A stretch of DNA of 46,497 nt, taken from a virus. Position 1 is the stretch's first letter. Each line of letters opens with the position of its first letter. Both the position numbers and the translations under genes were made by a program. Below, one piece after another: positions 37,814 to 46,326 of the stretch. The notes under the pieces were generated by a model. That model had not been told where the DNA came from, ran no database searches, and saw only the letters and a list, made by a program, of their open reading frames with translations. The stretch lies in the IMG/VR virus record IMGVR_UViG_3300021477_000012, positions 1 to 46,497 of that record. One strand, written 5' to 3'.

Positions 37814-38318
37814 CGCGCGTGCTGCCTCCCACGCTGCCCTGGGGCGCGTTTATGCTGCCGGTCGCGTTGAGGTCGCCGTCCAGTTCGATATCGCCCTTGA
37901 TCGCAATTTCAGGCGCCTCGATTTCGAGCCGGTCGGTTTTGACCGTCACATCCTCTTCGGCGGTGATCACCAGATGCTTCGTGGTGATTTCGACGATCCC
38001 GCCGCGCTTCAGGACAATCGAGTCGCCCTCGTTGGTGTAGATCGCGACCGCGCCAGGCTCGAGCCCGGTGAACCGGGACTGGCGATCGTCCGTGGCGACG
38101 ATCGCGCCATGGTCGCGGCCGCCCCCGACGAAGACGACCAGCGCCTCGCTGTCGACCGGCGGCGCAGACGAAAACCCGTAATTTTGGAAGCGCTCGACCG
38201 CCACCTTGTCCTCTTCGTAGAGCAGTGAGACTTGTCCGAGCTGCACTCCGGTTTCATCATCCGTCGCGGCAATGACGCCACGGCTGACCATGTTCATAAT
38301 CCGCCGATGATCGCTCAT
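37806..38318 (-). CDS. Baseplate spike, Mu gp45-like
   Basis: 170 residues. MSDHRRIMNMVSRGVIAATD, LGQVSLLYEEDKVAVERFQN, YGFSSAPPVDSEALVVFVGG, then a beta-helix segment VEITTKHLVITAEEDVTVKT and the repeated GDIELDGDLNATGSI. This is the gpV/gp45 membrane-piercing spike. Its start ATG lies in a 38-bp direct repeat and overlaps the stop of the small gene upstream. Confidence 0.92.
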   Translation of the reverse strand: MSDHRRIMNMVSRGVIAATDDETGVQLGQVSLLYEEDKVAVERFQNYGFSSAPPVDSEALVVFVGGGRDHGAIVATDDRQSRFTGLEPGAVAIYTNEGDSIVLKRGGIVEITTKHLVITAEEDVTVKTDRLEIEAPEIAIKGDIELDGDLNATGSINAPQGSVGGSTRDE

Positions 38319-38331
38319 GTGGCGCCACCTG
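38294..38331. repeat. 38-bp direct repeat, copy 1 (at gp45-like start)
   Basis: Identical to 38458-38495. It covers the end of one gene (GGAT, stop) and the start of the next (MSDHRRIM). The period is 164 bp. Confidence 0.9.
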
Positions 38332-38482
38332 GGGGTGCTGTGACAGCACCCGAGGGCGTTCCGTGCATCAGACTAATGCCGCACGTTGGCGCCGTGCACG
38401 CATTGCATTCCACCCAGGTCGGATTGCGGCATTTGTGACGCCCGCGGCCGGTGCGAATCATAATCCGCCGATGATCGCTCAT
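38315..38482 (-). CDS. Small Cys-rich protein between gp44-like and gp45-like genes
   Basis: 55 residues from ATG 38482. It begins MSDHRRIMIRTGRGRHKCRN, its first eight residues identical to the gp45-like protein, then has three cysteines (VECNACTAPTCG) after the first. It ends TAPPGGAT, close to the GGAT end of the upstream hub protein. The whole 164-bp unit is bounded by exact 38-bp repeats (38294-38331 and 38458-38495), so it looks inserted or produced by duplication. It could be a metal-binding spike tip cap, by position only. Confidence 0.6.
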   Translation of the reverse strand: MSDHRRIMIRTGRGRHKCRNPTWVECNACTAPTCGISLMHGTPSGAVTAPPGGAT

Positions 38483-38495
38483 GTGGCGCCACCTG
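38458..38495. repeat. 38-bp direct repeat, copy 2 (at small-gene start)
   Basis: Identical to 38294-38331; it covers the end of the hub gene and the start of the small Cys-rich gene. Recombination between the copies would delete the small gene exactly and keep both neighbours in register. Confidence 0.9.
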
Positions 38496-39855
38496 TTGGT
38501 TGCCATCCGGCCCAGGGGTCGCCCGCGCCGCCCTTCTTTTTGCCGCCGGCTTTTTTGCCAGCCTTGCCGCCCTTGCCCTTGGCCGGGTCCTGTTTGCCCT
38601 TGCGTTTCGAGGGGTCGGGCAGAAAGGCATCGGGCAGCGTCAAGCTCAGTTCAGTAATCTCGCCGCCATCATCAAAGCTGTGGGTCACTTCGCCGATGAT
38701 CAGCTCGTGCGACAATGCCAGCCAGGGGGCTTCGACCCAGACCAGGTCGTTGGTTGCCCACAGCTTGCCATCTTCCTGCCGCCAGCCGTTGACGGTTATG
38801 GTTGCCTTCAGGGACTGCCCGACGCGGCGGCGCATTTCCCAATCGGCGCGCTGGGCCGCGGCGGCATCATCAGCTTGTTTTTCAGCCACGATGACATGCG
38901 GGCGGTATCTGGTGACGCCGGCGTCGCGGGCGCGGCCGACAATCTGGGTCAATGTCTTGGGGGCCGTCTTGCCCGGTGATTTGGCTGCGGCAGCCTCTGC
39001 CTGTATCCGCATTCGCTCGCGATAGCGCGCCGAGATATTGGGGATGCCGCGAAGCTGGCGGACCCGCTCAACCAAGCTCGGCTGCCAGCCGCCGTCGCCG
39101 CCGCCGCCCCAATCTTGATCTATCGGCCCGCCGTCCTTGGTCCGGTTCCCCGGCCTCTGCGCTTTGACGATGTAATCCGAGAACCGCTGGCTGTGGTCGA
39201 GCTCGGCACTGGCACTGAGAATGTTTTTCCCATGTATAAGATCGGTGGTTGCACGACCGGAGCCGGCGCGCGTGAGAACAAGCCGCCCCAGCGCGTCATC
39301 AGTGACCAGAAGTTCGTGCACACGCGACAGCCGTTCGATGAGGGCAAAGCATGTTTCTCCCTGTTGGACTTGCACTTCGGGTTCGGGCGGGGTCTGGGTG
39401 CTGACGACGACCTCGACCCCGAAGGGCTGCGCCAGAATGCGCGCAATCTGGCCGACCGTCATGCCCTTGAACTGCCCCCCGTCAACGGTGACCGAGCAAT
39501 CCACCAGGTCACAGGTTTTCGAGCGGCCGCTTAGACTGATCGAGTGCGAGCCGGCGTCGTAGCTGGGCCCGTATTTGTCGACATAGCCGGTCAGCACGGT
39601 TTCGCCATCGAGCTGGATTTCACACGGCTCGCCTGGGGTGATTTGCCAGATGTCTTCCTCGAGCGACCAGCGCTCGGAGACTGTCAAATCAAAGTCGGCG
39701 GTGGCGCGCTCGAGACCGCGCGTGATCCTCAGGGCTTGCCAGCCGGCGTAATGCTCGCCTGACACCAACAGGGTAAAGGGCGCCTCGCGCGCCTCGCGGC
39801 TCTGCTGGCTGGCGCCGCGGCTGCTCGGCCGGGTTGGGGTGCGGACTTCGCTCAT
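38479..39855 (-). CDS. Baseplate hub protein, Mu gp44 (gpP)-like
   Basis: 458 residues. FTLLVSGEHYAGWQALRITR at 27-46, ATADFDLTVSERW, GEPCEIQLDGETVLTGYVDK, HSISLSGRSKTCDLVDCSVT, VQQGETCFALIERLSRVHEL: the gpP/late control D pattern. The end is a Lys/Gly-rich stretch (KQDPAKGKGGKAGKKAGGKK). It is the hub that carries the spike. Confidence 0.92.
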   Translation of the reverse strand: MSEVRTPTRPSSRGASQQSREAREAPFTLLVSGEHYAGWQALRITRGLERATADFDLTVSERWSLEEDIWQITPGEPCEIQLDGETVLTGYVDKYGPSYDAGSHSISLSGRSKTCDLVDCSVTVDGGQFKGMTVGQIARILAQPFGVEVVVSTQTPPEPEVQVQQGETCFALIERLSRVHELLVTDDALGRLVLTRAGSGRATTDLIHGKNILSASAELDHSQRFSDYIVKAQRPGNRTKDGGPIDQDWGGGGDGGWQPSLVERVRQLRGIPNISARYRERMRIQAEAAAAKSPGKTAPKTLTQIVGRARDAGVTRYRPHVIVAEKQADDAAAAQRADWEMRRRVGQSLKATITVNGWRQEDGKLWATNDLVWVEAPWLALSHELIIGEVTHSFDDGGEITELSLTLPDAFLPDPSKRKGKQDPAKGKGGKAGKKAGGKKKGGAGDPWAGWQPTGGAT

Positions 39856-41135
39856 GCGCCTGCCGCCAAAATCCGCCCGGTGCTCGGCAGAAAAGCAGGA
39901 TTGCGGGCATTGACCCGGTCGCAGAGTTCGAGGTCGCGATCGGTGTCCTGATACATCCGCCAGGCCAGGGTGATCGAATTGGCGGTGATCAGGGTGCGAT
40001 AGGTCACCAGCGGGTTGAGGCTCGCGGCCCTGGCCATGATCATGGCGTTGATCGCGTGGCGCAGCTCGGCCAGCGCGCTGAATACGTCATCCTGCCCCGC
40101 GTCGGCCGTCTGCTGTTCGATCGCGATAAAGACCTGGCCGACCGCCCGGCGCGTCTCGATGGCCTGGTCGTAGTTGTCAAACGCCATGCCGGTGATCGAA
40201 TAGCCGATCTCACGCAAGGCCAGTTCCGCGACAAAGGCTTCCATCGCGGCGGCATTCCGGGCGCGCTGACCCGGCAGCGAAAGAATGCGCGGTGTGGCAT
40301 AGGGGTTGCTGAGCAGATGCCTCGGCCTGCTGCTGATGCCATCGGGCAGCATGGCTTGCCCCGGCTGGAAGCCGCCCGAGCCGCGCGGCGCTGCGGCGCG
40401 CCACTCGGTCGCCACGGTCAGCATGGCCCCAACGACCGGGCCGGCCTCCCCTGCGTCGGTGAAGGCGGCAAAGGTCCGATCAAATGCGTCCGTCAAGGCT
40501 CTGGGATCGCCCACCAGCGAGGGAGCGTTGAGGTTGAGGTAATCGAGCGCGGTAACCAGAGGGGTCTGTGGCAGGCCCCCAGGCAGGCGTAGGAAGCGCA
40601 ACCCGTCAGAGAGATTGCGCACGTCGGCGATCGCCGCGTCCGCGACCCAGGGACCCGAGCCGGCGACAGAAAACAGGCCGGCGAAATTGGGCATTGCGGC
40701 ATTGCCCAGACCTCCCGCCGCGTTCGCCACCGCCAGATCAGGATCGGCGTCCTGGCTCGGCTCGCGGACCGAGCCCGCCTCGGCGAATTCGAACGCCAAC
40801 GAGCAGAACCGGCCGCGCTCACGCTCCTCGGTCGCGGTGATGACACGACAGGCTGCCTGGACCGTGCCGAGCGTGGGGTGAACCAGCTCCCCCGGGCCAT
40901 CCTCCTCGCATGCCGCCACGAGGCGGTCGCGCGCGGCGAGGAAGTCATCGCCGATGGTGTAGCCGGTGAACCGCCAGACCCTCTGACTGCGCCCCAAATC
41001 CTCGGCGAAGGGCGTGTTGCGCGCCGGGTATTCGTGATCGGCCCAGCGCCGCCCGGTCTCAAAATTGACGGTGTCGACGAAGAACCTGGCACCGCGGAAC
41101 GATGCCGGCCGCAGCTGGGTGCGCCAGCCGCTCAT
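39852..41135 (-). CDS. DNA circularisation-type tail protein, Mu gp43 (gpN)-like
   Basis: 427 residues. WRTQLRPASFRGARFFVDTV then RRWADHEYPARNTPFAEDLG and AARDRLVAACEEDGPGELVH then PTLG are the N-terminal domain shared with Mu gpN. The rest is helical. It connects tail tube and baseplate. Overlaps the next gene by 4 bases. Confidence 0.92.
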   Translation of the reverse strand: MSGWRTQLRPASFRGARFFVDTVNFETGRRWADHEYPARNTPFAEDLGRSQRVWRFTGYTIGDDFLAARDRLVAACEEDGPGELVHPTLGTVQAACRVITATEERERGRFCSLAFEFAEAGSVREPSQDADPDLAVANAAGGLGNAAMPNFAGLFSVAGSGPWVADAAIADVRNLSDGLRFLRLPGGLPQTPLVTALDYLNLNAPSLVGDPRALTDAFDRTFAAFTDAGEAGPVVGAMLTVATEWRAAAPRGSGGFQPGQAMLPDGISSRPRHLLSNPYATPRILSLPGQRARNAAAMEAFVAELALREIGYSITGMAFDNYDQAIETRRAVGQVFIAIEQQTADAGQDDVFSALAELRHAINAMIMARAASLNPLVTYRTLITANSITLAWRMYQDTDRDLELCDRVNARNPAFLPSTGRILAAGA

Positions 41136-43198
41136 CCGGCGGCGAGCCCTGGCATCGAGCGGCCGACCTCGACATTCGATTGGACCATGCCGCGATCTCG
41201 AGTGGTCGCGGTCGCCTTGATGTCGCCGATCGCCTCGATTTTGATGTTGGTGTTGACCTCGCCCTCGACCTTGGCAGTCGTCTCGCCGCCGGCGACCCCG
41301 GCGCGGCGCGCGCCCCGGAGCAAGGATCCGCCATCCGCAGGGGCAGCAGCAGGTGCAGACTCAGCGCCGCCGCCAGTAAAGAAATCTTTGACGCCCCCGA
41401 TCGCGCTTCCGACCAAATTGCCAGCCGCGCCGAGCGCGCCAGTGATCACGCCGACGCCCTTGCCGATGGCAGAGATGATCGGTTCGAGGATGCCCCAGGC
41501 CCACTGAAACACCCCGACGACGCCGCCGAGGAGATTATCAAACCATGCCGTGAGACTGCCCCAGGCATCCTTGATGGGCTGCGGGATGAATTTCCCGGCA
41601 AACTCCGCAAGCCAGGTAATCGGGTCATTGAAGGCGGCCTCGATCTCGTCCCAGTTCTCCTCAAACCAAGTCCCGAGTGCTTTCCAGGCATCCTGAATAG
41701 GTTGCGGTATAAATTCGGCGGCAAATGCAGAAAGCCATTCGAGCCCGCCATAAAAGTGCGCCTCGATATCGGCCCACAGCTCATCGGCCCAGTCGGCCAT
41801 GTTGTCCCAGGCGTCAATAATTCCCTTGGGGACAAATTTCTCGACCATGTCGTCCAGCCATTTAACAGCTGCGAGAAATGTCGCTTTCGGATCATTCCAT
41901 AGATCGACGAAGAACTTTTTGATCGGCTCCCAATATTTGTAGATCAGGTATGCCGCCACGCCGATCGCGACGATTGCCGCGATAAACCAGCCGACCGGGG
42001 TTGCGGCCAGGGCGGCGGAAAACGCCTTGATCGCGGCGCCAAGCGCCGGGAAGGCGGCGGTCAACCCGGTCATCGACGCGATCGAGCCGACCATCGACAC
42101 GCCGAGCAGCGCCAGAGACTTGACGACATTGGCAATCGCCAGAACGAGGGCCTTATTCATGTAAATCACAAGCGCGGCGAGCACGTTTTCCCAACCGCCG
42201 ACCTTTTTCGCTACCCAATCCATTCCTTTGACAAAGCCCTTGAGTCCCTCATAAATCCCTTTCCAGTTAATCGACTTAATGATTTCACCGAGCTTGCGAA
42301 TGAACGCAGTCACTTCGGTTTTGATGACCTCTTTATTCGCAAGCACCCATTCTTTCATTATCTTGAGAACAGGTTCGACCGCCGGCAGCAAGGTGCCGAA
42401 AATCGAGTTTTTGACGCCAGTGATTGATTTGGTGAAATCGAGCCAGGCGTCTGCCGCCTTCTCGGCCTCGGCGGCGTCGGCATTGGTGATCACCCCGAGG
42501 CGGATGGCTTCCTTCATCAACTCTTGCATGCTGATTTTGCCCTGGGCGAACATGTCGATCAGAGCGCCGCCAGATTTGCCGAACAGCTTCAGCGCAACGT
42601 CATTGCGCAATACTGGATTGACGTTTTTCTCGAAGCCGGCGGCGACTTTGGGCAGGATCGACGCCAGGTCCCCGGCTTTGATTTCCTGCATGGAAACGCC
42701 CATTTTCGACAATAGCGGGATGAGGTCTTTCGCCGCCTTGCCGCCTTTGCTGGCCGTCCCCAGAGTTTTCATGAATTTGCCGAGCGCGCCCTGGGCGACC
42801 GAGGCATCGACCCCAGACCGTTCCGCGACATAGTTGAACTGCTGGAGATATTCCGCCGTGGTGCCAAACCGGCGCGCCGTCTTGGCGAGCTTGTCCGCGG
42901 TCTCGATGTAACCCTTCATCCCCGCGACCGCACCGCCGAGGCCGGCGATCCCGGCCATGGCCGTGAGTGGACCAAGTAGGCGGGTGACTTGACTAAGTAG
43001 ACCGCCCAGCGAGGAGCCGACGCCGCGGATGCCGGCTGTCAGGCCATGAAATTTGAACGCGTTGAGCTTGAAGAACGCGCCGCCGGTGGTTTGCGCGGCC
43101 TTGCCGGCGGTGGTGATCCCGCCGGTGATCTTGCGCAGCGGACCCGTCGCCTGATCGACGACGCGCGCAATCGCACTAATGTCGATCCTGTCCGCCAT
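41132..43198 (-). CDS. Tail tape measure protein
   Basis: 688 residues, fixing tail length. The N-terminal ISAIARVVDQATGPLRKITG is the usual Mu-type start, then a hydrophobic segment LTAMAGIAGLGGAVAG. A large hydrophobic region lies near 350-420. Residues about 430-560 hold three copies of a FIPQPIxDAWxxLxxW unit. The tail is short (about 69 nm if the usual 1 residue per 0.15 nm and whole-length use are assumed; inference). The chaperone frameshift product ends 23 bases inside its start. Confidence 0.9.
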   Translation of the reverse strand: MADRIDISAIARVVDQATGPLRKITGGITTAGKAAQTTGGAFFKLNAFKFHGLTAGIRGVGSSLGGLLSQVTRLLGPLTAMAGIAGLGGAVAGMKGYIETADKLAKTARRFGTTAEYLQQFNYVAERSGVDASVAQGALGKFMKTLGTASKGGKAAKDLIPLLSKMGVSMQEIKAGDLASILPKVAAGFEKNVNPVLRNDVALKLFGKSGGALIDMFAQGKISMQELMKEAIRLGVITNADAAEAEKAADAWLDFTKSITGVKNSIFGTLLPAVEPVLKIMKEWVLANKEVIKTEVTAFIRKLGEIIKSINWKGIYEGLKGFVKGMDWVAKKVGGWENVLAALVIYMNKALVLAIANVVKSLALLGVSMVGSIASMTGLTAAFPALGAAIKAFSAALAATPVGWFIAAIVAIGVAAYLIYKYWEPIKKFFVDLWNDPKATFLAAVKWLDDMVEKFVPKGIIDAWDNMADWADELWADIEAHFYGGLEWLSAFAAEFIPQPIQDAWKALGTWFEENWDEIEAAFNDPITWLAEFAGKFIPQPIKDAWGSLTAWFDNLLGGVVGVFQWAWGILEPIISAIGKGVGVITGALGAAGNLVGSAIGGVKDFFTGGGAESAPAAAPADGGSLLRGARRAGVAGGETTAKVEGEVNTNIKIEAIGDIKATATTRDRGMVQSNVEVGRSMPGLAAG

Positions 43199-43600
43199 CG
43201 CTGCTGTGCTCTAACTCCTCCAGAATGCGGCGCGTCTGATTCTCGTAAAACACCAGTTCGTCAAGGGTCAGCTCTAATGCGGTCCGAGGGTGCCATTTCC
43301 AGATAAAGGCGAGGTCGAAGGCGCGCTCGACGAGTCGTCCCCCGCCTCCGGGTCCCCGAAAAAACTGAATACCCGCAACATGCAGGCGTTCCAGTCACGC
43401 ATTGTGAGCTGGTTGACCGAGGATGGCGGGATGTTGCCGAGACGCGCGATCAAGGCACTGACGATTGCCGCCTCGATCGTGCCGTCCCCTTTGAACGGAT
43501 AGCCGCACGCATTTATGTCGCCGGGCGTCAAATCGCGCAGTTCGATTGCCCGACGCTCTTCGCCGTGCGCCTGGATCGGCGTTCGCAGTTCGATAATCAT
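43176..43600 (-). CDS. Tail assembly chaperone, -1 frameshift product
   Basis: Joined reading: 43600-43358, then 43358-43176 after a -1 slip, giving 141 residues. The slip site is T-TTT-TTC at 43364-43358, in the correct phase after AGT. The extension has no start codon of its own and reads FFRGPGGGGRLVERAFDLAF then IWKWHPRTALELTLDELVFY, which is like the gpT part of other tail chaperones. The product would hold the tape measure protein during assembly. Confidence 0.8.
43274..43600 (-). CDS. Tail assembly chaperone, short form (Mu gp41-like)
   Basis: 108 residues, MIIELRTPIQAHGEERRAIE then LRDLTPGDINACGYPF and LTMRDWNACMLRVFSFFG: the family layout of gp41/E-type chaperones. The last 20 residues (DDSSSAPSTSPLSGNGTLGP) are low complexity, as expected for the zero-frame end after a frameshift site. 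Overlaps the tube gene by 4 bases. Confidence 0.85.
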   Translation of the reverse strand: MIIELRTPIQAHGEERRAIELRDLTPGDINACGYPFKGDGTIEAAIVSALIARLGNIPPSSVNQLTMRDWNACMLRVFSFFGDPEAGDDSSSAPSTSPLSGNGTLGPH

Positions 43601-43962
43601 AGAACCTCCTCACCCGCCATGCCTTCCCAGCGCACCGTAGCCTGGCCGTCGGCAGCGTTGAATTCTCGCGCGGTCGAGGTCCAGCCGTTGCGCAGGATGT
43701 ATTGCTTGCCGTTGGCCAATTCGGCGGTGACCGTGACGTCGTCCATGCGCTGCAGTGCCACCAGCGATAGCCCGTTCAAATCGGAGAAATCCCCTTCGAT
43801 GAAGGGCACGCGCGGCCGCTCGATATAGCCATGGATGCCGTCCTGGCCGGGGATGCCCTCGCGTTCGATGGTGTCGATGCTGACGGTCAGGTTGCCCCGC
43901 AGCGGATATTGCTGACCGTCCACGTAGACGTAGGCGACCCCGGCGACGCGACGTGCTGGCAT
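43597..43962 (-). CDS. Tail tube protein, Mu gpM-like
   Basis: 121 residues. VAGVAYVYVDGQQYPLRGNL then TVSIDTIEREGIPGQDGIHG, and VPFIEGDFSDLNGLSL: the tube family pattern, forming the inner channel inside the sheath. Next to the sheath gene except for a small membrane ORF. Confidence 0.92.
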   Translation of the reverse strand: MPARRVAGVAYVYVDGQQYPLRGNLTVSIDTIEREGIPGQDGIHGYIERPRVPFIEGDFSDLNGLSLVALQRMDDVTVTAELANGKQYILRNGWTSTAREFNAADGQATVRWEGMAGEEVL

Positions 43963-43974
43963 GATGCGACCTCC

Positions 43975-44163
43975 TCAATAAACCACGTGGTAGTAACCAA
44001 AGCGGCCTCCCAGCAATCCCAGGATCAGGATTACGATCAGGATCAGGACGAGAATGCCGCCGATCCCGTAGGGTCCGCCCTGCTGGTAGTAGCCGCCTCG
44101 ATACCAGTAGCCGCCGCCGCCCAATAGCAGCACCAGCAGGATGATGATGATGATCAGATCCAT
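43975..44163 (-). CDS. Small DUF3309-like membrane peptide in the tail operon
   Basis: 62 residues, MDLIIIIILLVLLLGGGGYW then RGGYYQQGGPYGIGGILVLI and LIVILILGLLGG: two membrane segments around a Gly/Tyr loop. It resembles the DUF3309-type small membrane proteins common in Alphaproteobacteria. It starts 2 bases after the sheath stop and precedes the tube gene. A membrane peptide between sheath and tube is unexpected; it may be a moron. Confidence 0.65.
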   Translation of the reverse strand: MDLIIIIILLVLLLGGGGYWYRGGYYQQGGPYGIGGILVLILIVILILGLLGGRFGYYHVVY

Positions 44164-44165
44164 GG

Positions 44166-45683
44166 TCAGGCTGCCGCGGCCGTCGCGCTGGCCGAGTAGC
44201 GCAGGCGAAATTCCACCAGCATCGCGAAAATCCTGAGCTGGTTGACGAGGTCGGGCGGCAGCAGGACATTGACCCGGTTCGGGTCGTTGGGATCGCGCTC
44301 GACGACCAGGAATCGCTTGAACGCGTCCATGTTCTCGCAAATGCCTTGCTCGATCAGCTCGCTGTAGGCGGCGATCAGCTCGGCGCGGATGATGCGCGGG
44401 GTCACGATCGCCTGGCCGAGCCCGAACGGGGTCCCGTCGTTCGCCAGTTTATGCCTGGGGAATTTCTGGAGGATACGGATCCTCAGAAAGCGAATGATGT
44501 AGGCCAGAGTCGCCAAGGTCTGCACGTCCAGATAGCTCGGATCGGGCTGGTTCCAGACGTTGCGCTGGTAGGTTGTAACGCAACGCTCGATCGCCGCCGC
44601 GCCCCCTGACTCCATCTCGGTCGCTACCCCCGAATAGAGCAGGGTATTGCGCTGCGACATGCTCAGCCGATTGCCGCGCGTTGGCACCAATGCCCCGACC
44701 AGGGGCAAGGTTTGCAGCGGCCTGGCCGGGTCGATGCGCAGCGAGGTCGCGGCCTGCGCGCACAGGGCCGCGGCGCGCCGCCAGCTTACCGTGGGGCTGG
44801 GGGCGGCCCCCAGGACCGAGACGTGGGGATCATTCCTGGCGACCCCGAATGCCTGCAATTGCGAGAAGGTCCCGCTGCGGGCAAGGAAGGCGTGGCCGTA
44901 AATCTGGCGGCTCCAGGCCCACCGCCCGGTCACGTCGTTCAGCTCCTCGGCCAGGGCGTCGAGCGCGGCGCTGTCGGTGTACGGCATCGAGATAAAATCG
45001 TATTCGTCGTCACCCATCGCGGCGATCGCCGGAGCCAGGTCCACCAGGCCGGTGCCTGGGACCTTGATGATGTTGACATCAAGACCGGGCGGAATGCTTT
45101 CCCCGCCAGCCATGCCGCGATAATTCAACACGACATCAATCTCATTGCCGATCGCGCCCTTGTTTTTGACGGTCAGGCTGACTGAGGGGTCCGGTGGCAG
45201 CAGGTCAGTCGTCGCGGTGACCAGGGAGAACGGATCGGCGTTGACCAGCGCCGCCAACGCAGTCAACAGCGAGGTCGGCGTCGCATTGGCCGCGACAATG
45301 AGCGCGTAGCGGTCGCCGCCGATGTAGAACGCGATCGTCCCCGGCGCCGAGGGCGCGCCCTCAAACTCAATCGTGATCTTGGCCGCGACCGCCGCCGTGG
45401 CATCCTCATGAGGGATCGCCCAGACCGTGCCGTAAGTGTCGTTGCGGCGGTAGGCAGTCATCATGTCGGCCAGGATGCTGCCCGCGCCGAATAGGCCCAT
45501 GGCATCGCTGGAGTCGCGCACCAGGACCGGTTCGAGCGGGGTTGCGGTCCCGGCCGGGAGCATCGGCCCGATCAGCAGCGCCGGCTGGAGGATTTGCAGA
45601 TAGGAAGCCTCGCGGTTGCTGACTTCGGCATAGAACAGGGGAACCCGGATATTTGACGGGATGCGCTCAAAGGAAACCGGCAT
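44166..45683 (-). CDS. Tail sheath protein, Mu gpL-like
   Basis: 505 residues. MPVSFERIPSNIRVPLFYAE, REASYLQILQPALLIGPMLP, then VIRDSSDAMGLFGAGS-like text (VLVRDSSDAMGLFGAGSILA) and SVAYRRNDTYGTVWAIP-like text (DMMTAYRRNDTYGTVWAIPH) follow the Mu-like sheath pattern. This is the contractile layer and shows the phage is a myovirus. Confidence 0.95.
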   Translation of the reverse strand: MPVSFERIPSNIRVPLFYAEVSNREASYLQILQPALLIGPMLPAGTATPLEPVLVRDSSDAMGLFGAGSILADMMTAYRRNDTYGTVWAIPHEDATAAVAAKITIEFEGAPSAPGTIAFYIGGDRYALIVAANATPTSLLTALAALVNADPFSLVTATTDLLPPDPSVSLTVKNKGAIGNEIDVVLNYRGMAGGESIPPGLDVNIIKVPGTGLVDLAPAIAAMGDDEYDFISMPYTDSAALDALAEELNDVTGRWAWSRQIYGHAFLARSGTFSQLQAFGVARNDPHVSVLGAAPSPTVSWRRAAALCAQAATSLRIDPARPLQTLPLVGALVPTRGNRLSMSQRNTLLYSGVATEMESGGAAAIERCVTTYQRNVWNQPDPSYLDVQTLATLAYIIRFLRIRILQKFPRHKLANDGTPFGLGQAIVTPRIIRAELIAAYSELIEQGICENMDAFKRFLVVERDPNDPNRVNVLLPPDLVNQLRIFAMLVEFRLRYSASATAAAA

Positions 45684-45687
45684 CGGC

Positions 45688-46326
45688 TCAATCCTTTTCG
45701 ACGGGGGCGGGATCGGACTTTGGCACCCCGCGCGCGGCGCGCGGCGGCGCGGGCTTCAAGAAATTGGCCGTGACCTCGATGCGCCCATCTGGGCCCGGAT
45801 ATTTGATATTCGGGTCGGCCGCCGGGCTGATGACGTCAATCTCCATGTGGATTTCCTCGAGCGTGTCGGGGACCCGCGGCTCGTACCATTCGCTGATCGT
45901 CAGGGCGAAGTTGATGGTGGCGACCGTGGTGCGGCTTTCGCCTTCGATGTCACGGTCGATATCGGTCGTGACCCCACGGATTTGCTCGTAGCCGACGAGC
46001 CATTCGGGATCCCCGAGCAGCCAATCCTTGATGTCGTCGCACAGATGATCGACGCGCTCGGCCGACGCGGCGTCGGTCACATCCTCGGCGACAATCTGCA
46101 CGACCAGACTGGTGGTCGTCAGGAAGTCCGGGATGTTGATCGAACGGCCTTCGGAAGTCTGGGAGGCGTAGACCCTGAGCGCCGGCAGCATCGCGCGGCT
46201 GATTTGCGCCTGACGCGAGTCAAAGACGTGGCGGAACTGCGGCAACCGTGTCAGCCGCTCGCACGTATCCTGCCGAAGCTGCGCCAGGTAGGACATGAGG
46301 CCGAGGCTGCGCCGCGCCGGCGGCAT
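45688..46326 (-). CDS. Tail completion/terminator-type protein (Mu gp37-like position)
   Basis: 212 residues; an inner ATG at 46293 (MSYLAQLRQDTCERLTRLPQ) is an alternative start. SLVVQIVAEDVTDAASAERV and IKDWLLGDPEWLVGYEQIRG then RTTVATINFALTISEW resemble gp37/U-like proteins that end the tail tube and join it to the head. Position just before the sheath gene, as in Mu. Confidence 0.7.
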   Translation of the reverse strand: MPPARRSLGLMSYLAQLRQDTCERLTRLPQFRHVFDSRQAQISRAMLPALRVYASQTSEGRSINIPDFLTTTSLVVQIVAEDVTDAASAERVDHLCDDIKDWLLGDPEWLVGYEQIRGVTTDIDRDIEGESRTTVATINFALTISEWYEPRVPDTLEEIHMEIDVISPAADPNIKYPGPDGRIEVTANFLKPAPPRAARGVPKSDPAPVEKD

